Shown: in pieces, positions 53,388 to 61,891 of the stretch
Layout of the letters: the number at the start of each line of letters is the position of its first letter
How positions within the stretch are numbered: position 1 is the first letter of the stretch
NCBI GenBank assembly: GCA_002729885.1
Contig: PBUB01000004.1
Span: forward strand, 62,001 to 126,000
Direction: 5' to 3'
Origin: Spirochaetaceae bacterium
Lineage (GTDB): Bacteria; Spirochaetota; Leptospiria; Leptospirales; Leptonemataceae
Length of the DNA: 64,000 bases
Program-made: the position numbers and the translations under genes
Notes under the pieces: model-generated
What the model was told of the DNA's origin: nothing
Seen by the model: the letters and a program-made list of their open reading frames with translations, nothing else
Databases searched by the model: none

Positions 53388-53416
53388 GGCGACCCATTCG
53401 GTCGCCTTTTTTTTTT
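53388..53416 (+). terminator. Rho-independent terminator after the sigma factor gene
   Basis: GGCGACC (53388-53394) and GGTCGCC (53400-53406) form a perfect seven-base-pair stem with loop CATTC, followed at once by ten T residues. A second short stem (GGTGG/CCACC at 53351-53365) precedes it. Confidence 0.93.
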
Positions 53417-53454
53417 GAATTGAAACAGGGCGGCCGAAGCAGCCTGCTGCTATC

Positions 53455-54561
53455 ATGATTCGTCTGGGCCTGGTTTTTTTTCCCATAATGGCTTTGATTC
53501 TGTTTCGCTACCCCTCTGTATCCATCGATGGACAACCGGCTCTGGCGCATGTAAACAGCGCAGAAATAGAGAGCCCAGGCCAATTGGGCCGAGAGAAGGT
53601 TCAACTGCTCTGGCAGTCAGAAGGAAAGCGAAGGATCTATAATTCTGGACGCATCCTGGATCTTCCTGGGGCTGCCGATGATCGTAAAATCTATGTTCCC
53701 CATGCAGGACAGGGCTACTTTCTGTTTCAGCGAATGGGAAAGGAAATCGAGCATCGTAGCTCTTCGGGGGAGCTGTTCTGGCAAAGGGAAAGCTCTGCCT
53801 ATCCAGTATCCAGCCCGGACGGGGATATCCTGCTTCTGATTACCGGTGATTCCAATCGAGTGGATGTCATGGATCGAAACGGTATACTCGTTGAAGGTTC
53901 CACTCTTTCTGGAAGCCTGCTGGTGGATTATAGCTTCTCCTCGCCGGCTCACTCAGAGCAGGGCGCCTCGGCGGTAATATTGTTTTCGGATGGACGGTAC
54001 TTTGTTCTGGGAAAAGCAGGGAAGCTTCTATGCAAAGGATTGGTAACAGAGAAACCTATGTTTGCTCGCAGCGTTGCAATTTCGGCAGATGGAAAAACTC
54101 TGGCCTTTCACTATGATCAATCAGGCACAGATCATGTGCAGGTGGCCCGATTGATCGCTTCGGAAGAAGGATTCGCTGTAGAGGAAAGCTATGACATAGA
54201 ACTCAAATCCAATCATCCCTATACCATTTCCATGCTGGTTCAGGACGATATAGCTCTTCTGGGACCTCCAGGGGAAACCATTGTAGTGAATTCCGGTAAG
54301 GTGATCCTGGATCGAGTCTACGAAGCAGCCGAAGATCCGGGGCTACACAAAGCCATGGCATGGTTGGATGCCATGTATCTACTACAAGAGCAGCGAAGAA
54401 TGCTGATTCTTAACGAAGAAGGTGAATTGCTGGGATCATTTCCCATGGGTGCGCTGTACTCACCGGGCAGACTCCTCCACACGGAGAGAAACCGTGTTCT
54501 ATATCATAATCTCAGCGGTCAGCTCAAGATGTTTCAACTGGTCTCTCCATCCGTAGAGTAA
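53455..54561 (+). CDS. Signal-anchored beta-propeller-like protein
   Basis: A 368-residue protein with an N-terminal hydrophobic segment (LGLVFFPIMALILF, residues 4-17) that could be a signal peptide or anchor, followed by repeated strand-turn patterns such as GYFLFQRMGKEIEH, AYPVSSPDGDILLLITGD, VRVAISADGKTLAFHYDQ-like (SVAISADGKTLAFHYDQ) and RRMLILNEEGELLGSF, consistent with a beta-propeller. No specific family is recognised. The gene starts 38 bp after the sigma-factor terminator and overlaps the convergent response-regulator gene by 28 bp. Confidence 0.75.
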   Translation: MIRLGLVFFPIMALILFRYPSVSIDGQPALAHVNSAEIESPGQLGREKVQLLWQSEGKRRIYNSGRILDLPGAADDRKIYVPHAGQGYFLFQRMGKEIEHRSSSGELFWQRESSAYPVSSPDGDILLLITGDSNRVDVMDRNGILVEGSTLSGSLLVDYSFSSPAHSEQGASAVILFSDGRYFVLGKAGKLLCKGLVTEKPMFARSVAISADGKTLAFHYDQSGTDHVQVARLIASEEGFAVEESYDIELKSNHPYTISMLVQDDIALLGPPGETIVVNSGKVILDRVYEAAEDPGLHKAMAWLDAMYLLQEQRRMLILNEEGELLGSFPMGALYSPGRLLHTERNRVLYHNLSGQLKMFQLVSPSVE

Positions 54562-55487
54562 ATGGACACTCCACGATTGCGGACCTCCAGGTCAGCCAGA
54601 AGCATGCCAATAACCTCTGTACAGTGGCCCGGTTGAATATTAAAGATCAGATGATCTAGATTCTCTCGGCTAATAAAAAGGCCTCTGCCATGCTGATCGG
54701 CCAGCCCTACCGGTAATCCTTTTTCATCCAGGGTTACCTGTCTTTCCAGACGTCTGAGAATCTCGCTTCTATCCAGGCTTCCGGTAAAATCTCTCACCAC
54801 AAGGATGCAGTAGTTCCTTACCACTCCCGCTTCCAGCTCGACTCGATTCTTTCCGGGCTCCGGCATCCGTCCATAGACCATGGCATTGCTCATTAGCTCT
54901 TCGAGAATCTGCCGAACCAGGGTAGGTGCTCCGCCACGACATAGTAGATCTGTAACCAGATCACAGGCTCTATCCTTCTCTTCCTGGGTTTCTATGGAAA
55001 GCCTGTAAAGCTTTCCGGTTTCCGGTTTGAAGGATTCATCCTTGAGCAATCTGTAGATGCCGGCGAAGCTGCAATTCTCCACTGTAGATTCGGGAAAATA
55101 CTCGGTGACTCCGAAAATTCGCCTGTAGAGCAGCTTTCGAATCATCACATGAATGAAGTGCAGATCTAGAAAGGTGGATTTTGGAATAATATTCCAGATC
55201 TTCAGTTCCCGCGCATATCGAACATAGTCATTGATATCGTACGCAGTCATCAAGGCAAACGGTCGTCCGGGAAAAGCCTTCCTGTAGAGTTCAATCAACT
55301 CCAGGCCACCCATCTGAGGCATGCGAATATCTGTGAGCAGGAAATCCACCTGCTTGTTCTGACATACCTCCCAGGCATCTTTTCCATCCGCCGCCTGAAG
55401 CACCTCGAAATGAAAGGAAAGATAGTCCGCGATCGCCGTACGAATGGAAGGAATGTCATCGACTATCAGAACAGAATGGTCCTTCAT
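54534..55487 (-). CDS. Response regulator with GHKL ATPase output domain
   Basis: Residues 1-125 are a receiver: acidic pocket LIVDDIPSIR, phospho-acceptor LLTDIRMPQMGG near 53 and the conserved lysine in IIPKS near 103. Residues 190-310 look like an HATPase_c domain: N box QILEELMSNAMVYGR near 200, G1-like VVRDFTGS near 230 and G2 DQHGRGLFISRENLDHL near 270, closest in style to RsbW-type anti-sigma kinases. It may thus act on a sigma factor or anti-anti-sigma protein. The ATGA overlap with the kinase gene indicates co-translation. Confidence 0.87.
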   Translation of the reverse strand: MKDHSVLIVDDIPSIRTAIADYLSFHFEVLQAADGKDAWEVCQNKQVDFLLTDIRMPQMGGLELIELYRKAFPGRPFALMTAYDINDYVRYARELKIWNIIPKSTFLDLHFIHVMIRKLLYRRIFGVTEYFPESTVENCSFAGIYRLLKDESFKPETGKLYRLSIETQEEKDRACDLVTDLLCRGGAPTLVRQILEELMSNAMVYGRMPEPGKNRVELEAGVVRNYCILVVRDFTGSLDRSEILRRLERQVTLDEKGLPVGLADQHGRGLFISRENLDHLIFNIQPGHCTEVIGMLLADLEVRNRGVSIYSTDGETS

Positions 55488-56620
55488 CCATCCACCTCGC
55501 TACGACGATGGGGCAGGGATACAAAAAATCGGGTAGTCTTTCCGCTGGTACGCACTGTCAGCCTTCCATTATGTTCGCGAACGATGCCCAGAGAAATCGA
55601 TAGACCCAATCCAGTTCCTCGGCCATCCGCTGATTTCGAGTAGAAAGGAACGAAGATTCTCCGAATCTGATCTTCCGGAATACCTCCGGCATCATCCTCA
55701 ACGATAATGTGTACAAATCGGGATGAGGTACGGACCTCCACACGGATCTCTCCAGGGGAATAATCATAGGCCTGCAGGGAATTTCTGAAGAGATTGATGA
55801 GCAATCGTTCGATCTTTTCCTGATTAAAATAGAAGATAACGGTTTCGGAGTTGGAATTTAGCTTCCATTGAATCCTTCTAGAAAGCACCGGATAGAGACG
55901 CACAGTATTGGCCTGGGCTCTCTGAATCACACGAAGCAAATCACCCCGGTTGCGGGTAAGGTTACCCGGCCTGGCCAGGCCTAGAATATCGGAAACGATA
56001 CGGGCTGCCTGGCGCAAATCCTTCTGCAAAATCTGCAATCGATGGAGCACTTCGCGGCTTTCCATGGTGGTAAGATTGGCTTCCAGGTTCTGCAAAGTAA
56101 GTCCCATACCGGTCAGTGGATTGTTCAGCTCATGCGCAATTCCGCTAATCATGGTGCCCAGGCTGGCCAGATTTTCCATGCGAAGAGACTCTTCCTGCTG
56201 CTCTCTCTGCCGGGTAATGTCTTCCACGATCTCTACCATTCGGACCCGAACGGTCTGGCCCAGAATGAAGTTCAATTTATAGGTAAGTTCCCCCTGGCTC
56301 CCTGGATGATGAATGATCTTCTCCTCGGTGGGGGTTTCGGCCCAGTCCCCGTCTTCGCCTTCTTCTCTGGGCTCTGCAGAGGGCAGAGGATTCCATTCAT
56401 GCTCCAGAGGACAGAATGGGCAGATGGAATCTCGATTATGGATGAGTCTGTAGCAGGGCTGACCGATGGCATCTTTGTATCGTTCCTGACCGGAAAGCTT
56501 CAGGGCAGAGCGATTCAGTCGGACAATTCGATAGGCTCCGTCGATGGCAAAGGTGGCCGCGGGCTGTGAATCCAGTATGGCCTCGGTTTCATCCAGACGC
56601 AATTGAGTGATGTCGGACAC
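55484..56620 (-). CDS. Soluble PAS-domain sensor histidine kinase
   Basis: A cytoplasmic histidine kinase of about 378 residues from GTG 56620; a longer open frame back to 56671 would begin inside a terminator and is less likely. It has a PAS domain (residues 15-120) with CYRLIHNRDSICPFCPL, whose cysteines recall redox or heme PAS sensors, then the H box MISGIAHELNNPLTGMG near 172, and the kinase N, G1 and G2 boxes INLFRNSLQAYDY, VEDDAGGIPED and GRGTGLGLSISLGIV. No membrane segment. The response-regulator gene overlaps its stop by four bases. Confidence 0.9.
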   Translation of the reverse strand: MSDITQLRLDETEAILDSQPAATFAIDGAYRIVRLNRSALKLSGQERYKDAIGQPCYRLIHNRDSICPFCPLEHEWNPLPSAEPREEGEDGDWAETPTEEKIIHHPGSQGELTYKLNFILGQTVRVRMVEIVEDITRQREQQEESLRMENLASLGTMISGIAHELNNPLTGMGLTLQNLEANLTTMESREVLHRLQILQKDLRQAARIVSDILGLARPGNLTRNRGDLLRVIQRAQANTVRLYPVLSRRIQWKLNSNSETVIFYFNQEKIERLLINLFRNSLQAYDYSPGEIRVEVRTSSRFVHIIVEDDAGGIPEDQIRRIFVPFYSKSADGRGTGLGLSISLGIVREHNGRLTVRTSGKTTRFFVSLPHRRSEVDG

Positions 56621-56654
56621 AGTCCAAAGCTGGTGACTGCTATGTCTGGCACAA

Positions 56655-56685
56655 ATAAAAAAGGCCAGCACTATGGCTGGCCTTT
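56655..56685 (-). terminator. Rho-independent terminator of the fcpA-like gene
   Basis: On the minus strand AAGGCCAGC (from 56684) pairs with GCTGGCCTT (to 56661) across the loop CATAGT, followed by TTTTTTATTT. It follows the stop of the fcpA-like gene at 56732 by about 45 bp and separates it from the kinase gene. Confidence 0.85.
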
Positions 56686-56731
56686 ACCATTCTCCAGGGG
56701 CCTCCGCAGAGGCATTTCAGGAGATCGCCAA

Positions 56732-57652
56732 TTAATAGGAGTTATGCTCTTCCATGTAATCGATGATCGTTTCGTTGTATTTTTGACCATCTTTCTTGGA
56801 ATAGCCATCCACCAGGCGATAAAGCATGTTGAAGTGATCCATGAGCTTAACATAGAACTTCTGCTTGAATTTATTTCTCAGAGGGAAGTTCGCTGTGTTG
56901 TGCATGGTTCCCAGAACTACAGTGTTGGGAACTTTCTGATTGTAACGATGGAATACATAGACATCGTCCATATTAGGAGTGTCCGGAGAAGGATCATAGA
57001 TCACTTCTACGTTCTTGATTCCCATCTTGAAATCATCTTCTACCAGACGAGTTACCACTGCATCCAGTTTCCACTGTTGCTCGGCATCTGCGGCACCGCC
57101 AGCAGGAGAGAAGAACAGAGTAACGCTCTTTCTTCTGGATCCAATAGCTTCGCGATCCGGACCAGTGCTATAGATGAATGAGAACTGAGTCAGTTCGATT
57201 CCATCTCGGTTGCCGAATGTTAGTGGTTGAACTTGCAGACCTGCTCCCTGGGCACGTTGAGCTTGCTCCTGGATTTGTTGCTGCAGTGTTTCTGGATCTC
57301 CCAAACCTACCAGAAGGAAAGGAGCGCTCTCCTTTACATATCGAAGGTAGGTGTTTCGGGGAGTAAATTTAATGTTACGAAATGTGTTTTTGAAATCGTA
57401 AGGATCCGCTTCTTCTTTTTGCTTCAGAATGCGGTCTTCTTTGGCCATTGGCACAAGATGACCAAAGCCTCTGATACGCTCATATGCGTTCTGGATGTTC
57501 GTATCCAGATTTTCTTCCGTTTTCTGAAGTGCAGGGAAGTTCTCGTTTTCGTATTTAACGTCAACGAGGGAAGGGTCCTCCGCGCTTAAGTGAGTAGTTA
57601 TCAGAGCAGATGCTCCGACCAGAATTAAAATCCTTTTCCAATGCTTGTTCAT
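56732..57652 (-). CDS. fcpA: Probable FcpA-type flagellar coiling / sheath protein
   Basis: A 306-residue exported protein with a clear signal peptide (MNKHWKRILILVGASALITTHLSA). The mature part begins with a helix rich in Asp and Asn (YENENFPALQKTEENLDTN), and contains RIRGFGHLVP, the strand KSVTLFFSPAGG and DPSPDTPNMDDVYVFHRYN, ending in FYVKLMDHFNMLYRLVDGYSKKDG (in parts). From memory, the length and these segments fit FcpA, a leptospiral protein of the flagellar filament needed for its curved form; a FlaA-type sheath protein is the alternative. The gene has its own perfect -10 and terminator, suggesting strong monocistronic expression. Confidence 0.6.
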   Translation of the reverse strand: MNKHWKRILILVGASALITTHLSAEDPSLVDVKYENENFPALQKTEENLDTNIQNAYERIRGFGHLVPMAKEDRILKQKEEADPYDFKNTFRNIKFTPRNTYLRYVKESAPFLLVGLGDPETLQQQIQEQAQRAQGAGLQVQPLTFGNRDGIELTQFSFIYSTGPDREAIGSRRKSVTLFFSPAGGAADAEQQWKLDAVVTRLVEDDFKMGIKNVEVIYDPSPDTPNMDDVYVFHRYNQKVPNTVVLGTMHNTANFPLRNKFKQKFYVKLMDHFNMLYRLVDGYSKKDGQKYNETIIDYMEEHNSY

Positions 57653-57684
57653 AGTTCCGTCCCTGGATATTTGGCGTCCCTCTT

Positions 57685-57727
57685 ATTATAGGACAGATAA
57701 AACCCTAAATTTACTGCTCGCAGTAAA
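57685..57727 (-). promoter_or_regulatory. Promoter with -10 TATAAT and overlapping dyad for the fcpA-like gene
   Basis: On the minus strand TATAAT (57690-57685) lies about 33 bases before the start of the fcpA-like gene. The predicted -35 zone overlaps a perfect inverted repeat, TTTACTGC (57710-57717) and GCAGTAAA (57720-57727), spaced by two bases. No good TTGACA is present, so an activator or alternative factor may be needed. The dyad could also end secG transcripts. Confidence 0.55.
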
Positions 57728-57749
57728 AAAAAGTGCCCGGAAAGCAAAA

Positions 57750-58109
57750 TTATGGGGCCGGATTGGTAGGTGCCGGCGCAGGCTGTTCCGCTGCCGGAAC
57801 TGCGGGATCCGCTGCAGGGGCGTCCATGTCCGACTGCTCGGTCTTTGTTCCTTCATCTGTGGGCGCTACCGGAGGGCTATCTGCAAAGGCAATAGCTGCC
57901 AGAATGGCAAGTACGAAGAATGCAATCCCTGCATATCCTGTAGCTTTTTCCACCACGTCCACTGTAGAAGAACCAAAGGCGCTCTGTGAGCCGCCGCCTC
58001 CCATAATGCCCATGCTTCCGCCTTTTCCAGACTGAATCAGTACCAGGAAAATCAAAACGGCGCAGACCAGAAAGAAGAGGATTACAACAACAGATTGTAG
58101 AATTTCCAT
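57750..58109 (-). CDS. secG: Preprotein translocase subunit SecG
   Basis: SecG is the small auxiliary subunit of SecYEG. The 119-residue protein has two membrane helices (about 6-26 and 57-75) flanking the glycine-rich loop SGKGGSMGIMGGGGSQSAFG near 28-47, the SecG hallmark. A Pro/Ala/Asp-rich tail of about 40 residues follows. It lies 25 bp after the phosphoglycerate-kinase-like gene, as in many bacteria where secG follows glycolytic genes. Confidence 0.95.
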   Translation of the reverse strand: MEILQSVVVILFFLVCAVLIFLVLIQSGKGGSMGIMGGGGSQSAFGSSTVDVVEKATGYAGIAFFVLAILAAIAFADSPPVAPTDEGTKTEQSDMDAPAADPAVPAAEQPAPAPTNPAP

Positions 58110-58134
58110 GAATTTCTCCTATATATTACTATGA

Positions 58135-59298
58135 CTATCGACCCAGAGCCTGAATCCCTGGCAAGGAGCCCTTGAGGACAAATTCTCGAAGTGTCCTGCC
58201 ATCTGGAATAAGAAATCTAAATTCCTTTCCACTGGCCAGAGCCTGCATACAGGTATCTTCGCCCGCCAGAATCAGGTTTCCTTTGAATTTGGACAATGTC
58301 TTGAGCATGGCTTTTGTGCCCTGGGAGAACTTATCGATTTCTACCACTCCCAGAGGCCCATACCAGAGGATGGATGCCATACCCTTCATTAGCTTTTCGT
58401 AGCTACTCAAAGTCCTGGATCCAATATCTACAGACATAAATCCATCCGTAACGGAATGCTGGGACAATGATTTCACTTTGGCCTTGCGAGACACCTGATC
58501 CGCAATGACGTGGTCCACGGGAATCAATGCCTCGATCTCCTCTAGATCCGCTTTCTGAAGGGCCTGGAAAGAGTCTACTTCCATGCCATTGTCCACAATG
58601 GACTCGGCCACGCCGATGGCTCTGGCCTTCAGCATTGTATTGGCGACGACACCCCCGGCTGCAAATGTATCCAGCACTGGCATTAATTTCTTAAATAGTT
58701 CTATTTTTCCCGCAACATCCAGGCCGCCCAGGATCAATCCTGCAGGCCGTTGCTTGCCGCCCATGAAGCCGGAAAGGGAATCCCATTTCTGATACAGGGT
58801 AGGGCCTGCATAATTTTCCAGCAATCCCGGTAAATGCTTCAGCGTTGCATAGGGCAGAAGGCTGGCTACGAATGCATTGTTCACATATGCATCACAATGG
58901 TTGGCAATGGATTGGGCGAAGGATTTATCACCTTTTACCTCGGCCGGTTCGCCGGCCAGGTTTTCCATGAGCGCAACTTTGCTGTTATCTGAAAGCTTTT
59001 CCAGATCTTCAAGGGGCGAAGCCAGAAAGTCCACTTTCATTCCGTCCAGTCTGGCCGACAGAGGCTCTATTAGTCCTTGCAAAGAGGGCAGACTACCACG
59101 TCCTTCTGGATTTCCTGTGTTCGCAGCCAGAACCACGCTGGCACCGCGATCCAGCAACATCTCTACGGCGGACGCTACCTCGGACAGATAGTATTCGCAG
59201 AAGGGGGACTCCGGATCCGCCAGATCTACACGCATGAGGATTCTTTGACCCTTCACCTGGGCCGTATCAATACGTGGCAAGGACATGATAGCAGGCAT
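58135..59298 (-). CDS. Phosphoglycerate kinase homologue with lost active-site residues
   Basis: The 387-residue protein aligns by eye along its length with phosphoglycerate kinase: MRVDLADP near 22 (normally RxDLNVP), VLAANTGNPEG near 57 (normally xSHLGRP), LMENLAGE near 108 (LENVRF), VNNAFVASLLPYAT near 138 (DAFGTAHRAxAS), LGGLDVAGKI near 185 (GGSKVxxK), AGGVVANTM near 210, WYGPLGVVE near 318 and AGEDT near 350 (GGGDT). The Arg, His and Lys that bind 3-phosphoglycerate and ATP are replaced at nearly every site, so activity is improbable. It sits in the usual pgk place beside secG, but tpiA and gap are absent. Start at ATG 59298, or 59286. Confidence 0.85.
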   Translation of the reverse strand: MPAIMSLPRIDTAQVKGQRILMRVDLADPESPFCEYYLSEVASAVEMLLDRGASVVLAANTGNPEGRGSLPSLQGLIEPLSARLDGMKVDFLASPLEDLEKLSDNSKVALMENLAGEPAEVKGDKSFAQSIANHCDAYVNNAFVASLLPYATLKHLPGLLENYAGPTLYQKWDSLSGFMGGKQRPAGLILGGLDVAGKIELFKKLMPVLDTFAAGGVVANTMLKARAIGVAESIVDNGMEVDSFQALQKADLEEIEALIPVDHVIADQVSRKAKVKSLSQHSVTDGFMSVDIGSRTLSSYEKLMKGMASILWYGPLGVVEIDKFSQGTKAMLKTLSKFKGNLILAGEDTCMQALASGKEFRFLIPDGRTLREFVLKGSLPGIQALGR

Positions 59299-59466
59299 TT
59301 TTGACAGGCCATCTTCGCAGCATAGTGTTTTTCCTGTTCAGATTGCCCTGAAGGCCACCTTCCAGAGTGCTTTTTACTGCTTCCCTACCCATGCTTTCTC
59401 GAGGCCCCATCGGGAATATGGAAGAACGGTTGCACCCACAAAGGTTTACGCTTTGCTGGATGCAGA

Positions 59467-60465
59467 ATGAAGAAAGGATTACTGGTTATCAATCTGGGAA
59501 GTCCGGAGTCCACGAAAGTGTCCGACGTTCGTTCCTATCTAAGAGAATTTCTTTCCGATCCCGATGTTATTGATCTTCCGACCCTGGGACGCAATCTTCT
59601 ACTATACGGAGTCATATTGCCGTTTCGCCCTTCGAAAAGTGCTCACGCTTACCGGGCGATCTGGACCGAAGCAGGTTCCCCCTTAATTCATCATACAGAG
59701 CTTCTAACCCATGCATTGAATGAGCGATTGGACTTTCCTGTGAAAATGGCCATGAGATATGGTAATCCTTCCATAGGAAATGCTCTAAAGGAATTTCGTG
59801 ACCAGGGAGTGCACAGGGTCCATGCCATCGCGCTGTATCCTCAGTACTCCACGGCCTCCATGGGCTCCACTTACAAAGAACTCTATCGCCAGAACGAAGA
59901 ATTGCAGGATCCGCTTTTTCTGTCCACAGAGCCGGCCTTCTTTGATAACACTCACTTCCTGGACGCATGGGAAGCCACCATTCGTCCGTTCCTGGATCCG
60001 GATTGCCATGTGATGTTTTCCTATCATGGAATTCCGGAGCGCCAGGTTCTGAAATCCAGCTATGATGGTAGCTGCGCCATAGGCGATTGCTGCCAAAGTC
60101 AGACCCCTGCCTACTGCTACCGAGCTCAGTGTCTTCATACAACCAGAAGCCTGGTTCAGAGATTGGGCCTTGCAGACGGGCAGTGGGAAATGACCTTTCA
60201 GTCCCGGCTGGGACGCACTCCCTGGCTGAAGCCCTACACGGATTTGCGTCTTCTGGAACTTCCGGAAGAGGGAAAGAAGAAGGTGGTAATGATCTCTCCT
60301 TCTTTTGTATCCGATTGCCTGGAAACCCTGGAGGAACTGAACATTCGGGCCAGGGAGGATTTTCTGGCAGCAGGAGGCACTGAGTTTCGGTTTGTTCCTT
60401 CCTTGAATGAAAATGATCACTGGATTGAGGCAGTGGCCGGCATGGCTCGCCAGGCTCTGCCATGA
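59467..60465 (+). CDS. hemH: Ferrochelatase
   Basis: Inserts Fe(II) into protoporphyrin IX, the final step of heme synthesis. The 332-residue protein begins GLLVINLGSPES and has MAMRYGNPSI near 100, the catalytic-His segment FSYHGIPERQV near 180, the Cys-rich loop SCAIGDCCQ...YCYRAQC near 199-220, WEMTFQSRLGRTPWLKPYTD near 240 (in parts) and SPSFVSDCLETLEEL near 278. The Cys pattern is shared with some bacterial ferrochelatases. GGA lies shortly before the ATG, and a TTGACA in the 168-bp divergent gap upstream (59301-59306) lacks a good -10. Confidence 0.95.
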   Translation: MKKGLLVINLGSPESTKVSDVRSYLREFLSDPDVIDLPTLGRNLLLYGVILPFRPSKSAHAYRAIWTEAGSPLIHHTELLTHALNERLDFPVKMAMRYGNPSIGNALKEFRDQGVHRVHAIALYPQYSTASMGSTYKELYRQNEELQDPLFLSTEPAFFDNTHFLDAWEATIRPFLDPDCHVMFSYHGIPERQVLKSSYDGSCAIGDCCQSQTPAYCYRAQCLHTTRSLVQRLGLADGQWEMTFQSRLGRTPWLKPYTDLRLLELPEEGKKKVVMISPSFVSDCLETLEELNIRAREDFLAAGGTEFRFVPSLNENDHWIEAVAGMARQALP

Positions 60466-60577
60466 TGGAAACCCTGTTTTCAGAGACTCCTAACTGAATC
60501 CATCGAAAGCTCTCTAAAAAAGCGTTCAGGCCCTATCTCGGACGTCCGACCTTTTAGATGGACAACTGGAGCTTTCA

Positions 60578-61615
60578 ATGAATCGAATACTATTTATTAC
60601 TGCCACTACTGCCTTTAGCGCCCTTATGGGCACTCATTGCGTTACCACGAATATCAACAGCCCTGGTCATGCAACAAGGGGCGGGGAAGATGCCTTCTTC
60701 CAGGAACTGAGCGAACAGGATGATGCCTTTGAAAGCCGTCCCGCCAGAGAGCCTCGCACCCGGGATGCCAGCCAATGCGATTGTGATCCCAGGTCTTCTC
60801 CCCCGGGATACGCCCATGAGGATAATACGAGAACCAATCCTGACTCTGGTTATGATCGTAATCCCAATCAAGACCGTCGAGTTACGGTGGATGAAAACGT
60901 AGCCACCAATGTAGAACCGGAAGATAACGAACTGGATCATAATAAGCCAGAAACTACGGACGTCAGTTTACAGAACTTTACGCTCACCGGAACAGCTTCC
61001 TGGTATGGACGGGACTTCGATGGAAAGCCCACAGCCAGCGGCGAAATCTTTGATTCCAGAAAACTGACAGGAGCGCACAAAGAATTGCCTCTGGGCACCA
61101 TTGTTATGGTGAAGAATCTGGAAAATGACAAAGAAGTAATGCTGAAAATCAATGACCGCGGTCCCTTTGTAGAAGGCCGAATACTGGATGTGAGCGAGTA
61201 TGCAGCCGAGGTCCTGGGATTTAAAGAGCAGGGCCTGACCACTGTGGGCATTCGAGTGATTCGCACAGGTGATAAGAAGAAATCCAATGACGGAGCTACC
61301 GCCGAGTTTTTCAAGGATGGGCATAAGAATCAACCGCTTCCATCTGAAAAGGATTTGAACGAGAATGAAATCCAGGAGGAACGCTCCTTCAAGGATTATT
61401 CGGTTCAGGTAGGTATGTTCTCTACGCTTGAGAATGCGAATCGTATGAAGACCTTTCTTCAGAAGTTCAATCAACCGGTCTTTATTCTTCGCAGATCCAA
61501 CGGTGAGTTTGTTGTTCGGGTCGGGCAGTTCAACGAAAGATACCCTGCTGAGCAGCTCAAGCTAAAGCTGAGCTCGGAAGGTTACAGCGGATTTGTAAGC
61601 GAACCGGTGTATTGA
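60578..61615 (+). CDS. rlpA: RlpA-like protein with SPOR domain
   Basis: A 345-residue exported protein. The start (MNRILFITATTAFSALMGTHC) looks like a signal peptide; the Cys at 21 could be a lipidation site but the preceding GTH is unusual. A long acidic, disordered linker (30-130) precedes the double-psi beta-barrel of RlpA: GTASWYGRDFDGKPTASGE, LPLGTIVMVKNLEN and LKINDRGPFVEGRILDVS. RlpA family members are septal, peptidoglycan-cleaving or binding proteins. The C-terminal 75 residues are a SPOR domain (DYSVQVGMFSTLENANRM), which binds denuded glycan at division sites. Confidence 0.92.
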   Translation: MNRILFITATTAFSALMGTHCVTTNINSPGHATRGGEDAFFQELSEQDDAFESRPAREPRTRDASQCDCDPRSSPPGYAHEDNTRTNPDSGYDRNPNQDRRVTVDENVATNVEPEDNELDHNKPETTDVSLQNFTLTGTASWYGRDFDGKPTASGEIFDSRKLTGAHKELPLGTIVMVKNLENDKEVMLKINDRGPFVEGRILDVSEYAAEVLGFKEQGLTTVGIRVIRTGDKKKSNDGATAEFFKDGHKNQPLPSEKDLNENEIQEERSFKDYSVQVGMFSTLENANRMKTFLQKFNQPVFILRRSNGEFVVRVGQFNERYPAEQLKLKLSSEGYSGFVSEPVY

Positions 61616-61705
61616 TTCGCATTGATTCTTCTATGCAGAATTTAATGCACCGGCCGCATCCTGCCAGCCCCGGCGAATCCCTGTCTTTCGAATTTGAATT
61701 CTACC

Positions 61706-61774
61706 ATGGGCGCAAAATTGATTGTGATGGGAGCTGCTAAGCGGGCAGCCGTCAAGCCCGGAATTCTGGGATAA
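61706..61774 (+). other. 22-codon open frame before a terminator, uncertain
   Basis: Within the 342-bp gap between rlpA and gpmI an ATG at 61706 opens a basic 22-residue frame (MGAKLIVMGAAKRAAV...) that closes with a double stop TAATAA directly before a terminator-like hairpin. No ribosome site is seen, so it may be chance, or part of a small RNA with a CGGGC/GCCCG stem. Confidence 0.15.
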
Positions 61775-61775
61775 T

Positions 61776-61806
61776 AAAGGGCCTTCTAAAGGGAGGCCTT
61801 TTTTCG
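61776..61806 (+). terminator. Terminator-like hairpin downstream of rlpA
   Basis: AAAGGGCCT followed nine bases later by AGGCCTTTTTTCGTTTT forms a stem with one bulge and ends in a T-rich run. It lies 160 bp after the rlpA stop, far enough to allow a separate short transcript between. Confidence 0.6.
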
Positions 61807-61891
61807 TTTTGCACCGCAGCCTCTCGGCCGTTGCTTCGCATTCAGGCAATGCCTGCCAGGTATAGCTCGAAAAGAGCCAGGGTCGGCGGAG

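Noticed and set aside
55484..56671. Longer form of the histidine kinase starting at 56671
   Set aside because: The GTG there lies inside the stem of a terminator; the GTG at 56620 is more plausible.
59285..59470. Plus-strand 61-codon frame ending at the hemH start
   Set aside because: Although it makes an ATGA-type overlap with hemH, it overlaps the 5' end of the minus-strand gene and has no ribosome site or family pattern.
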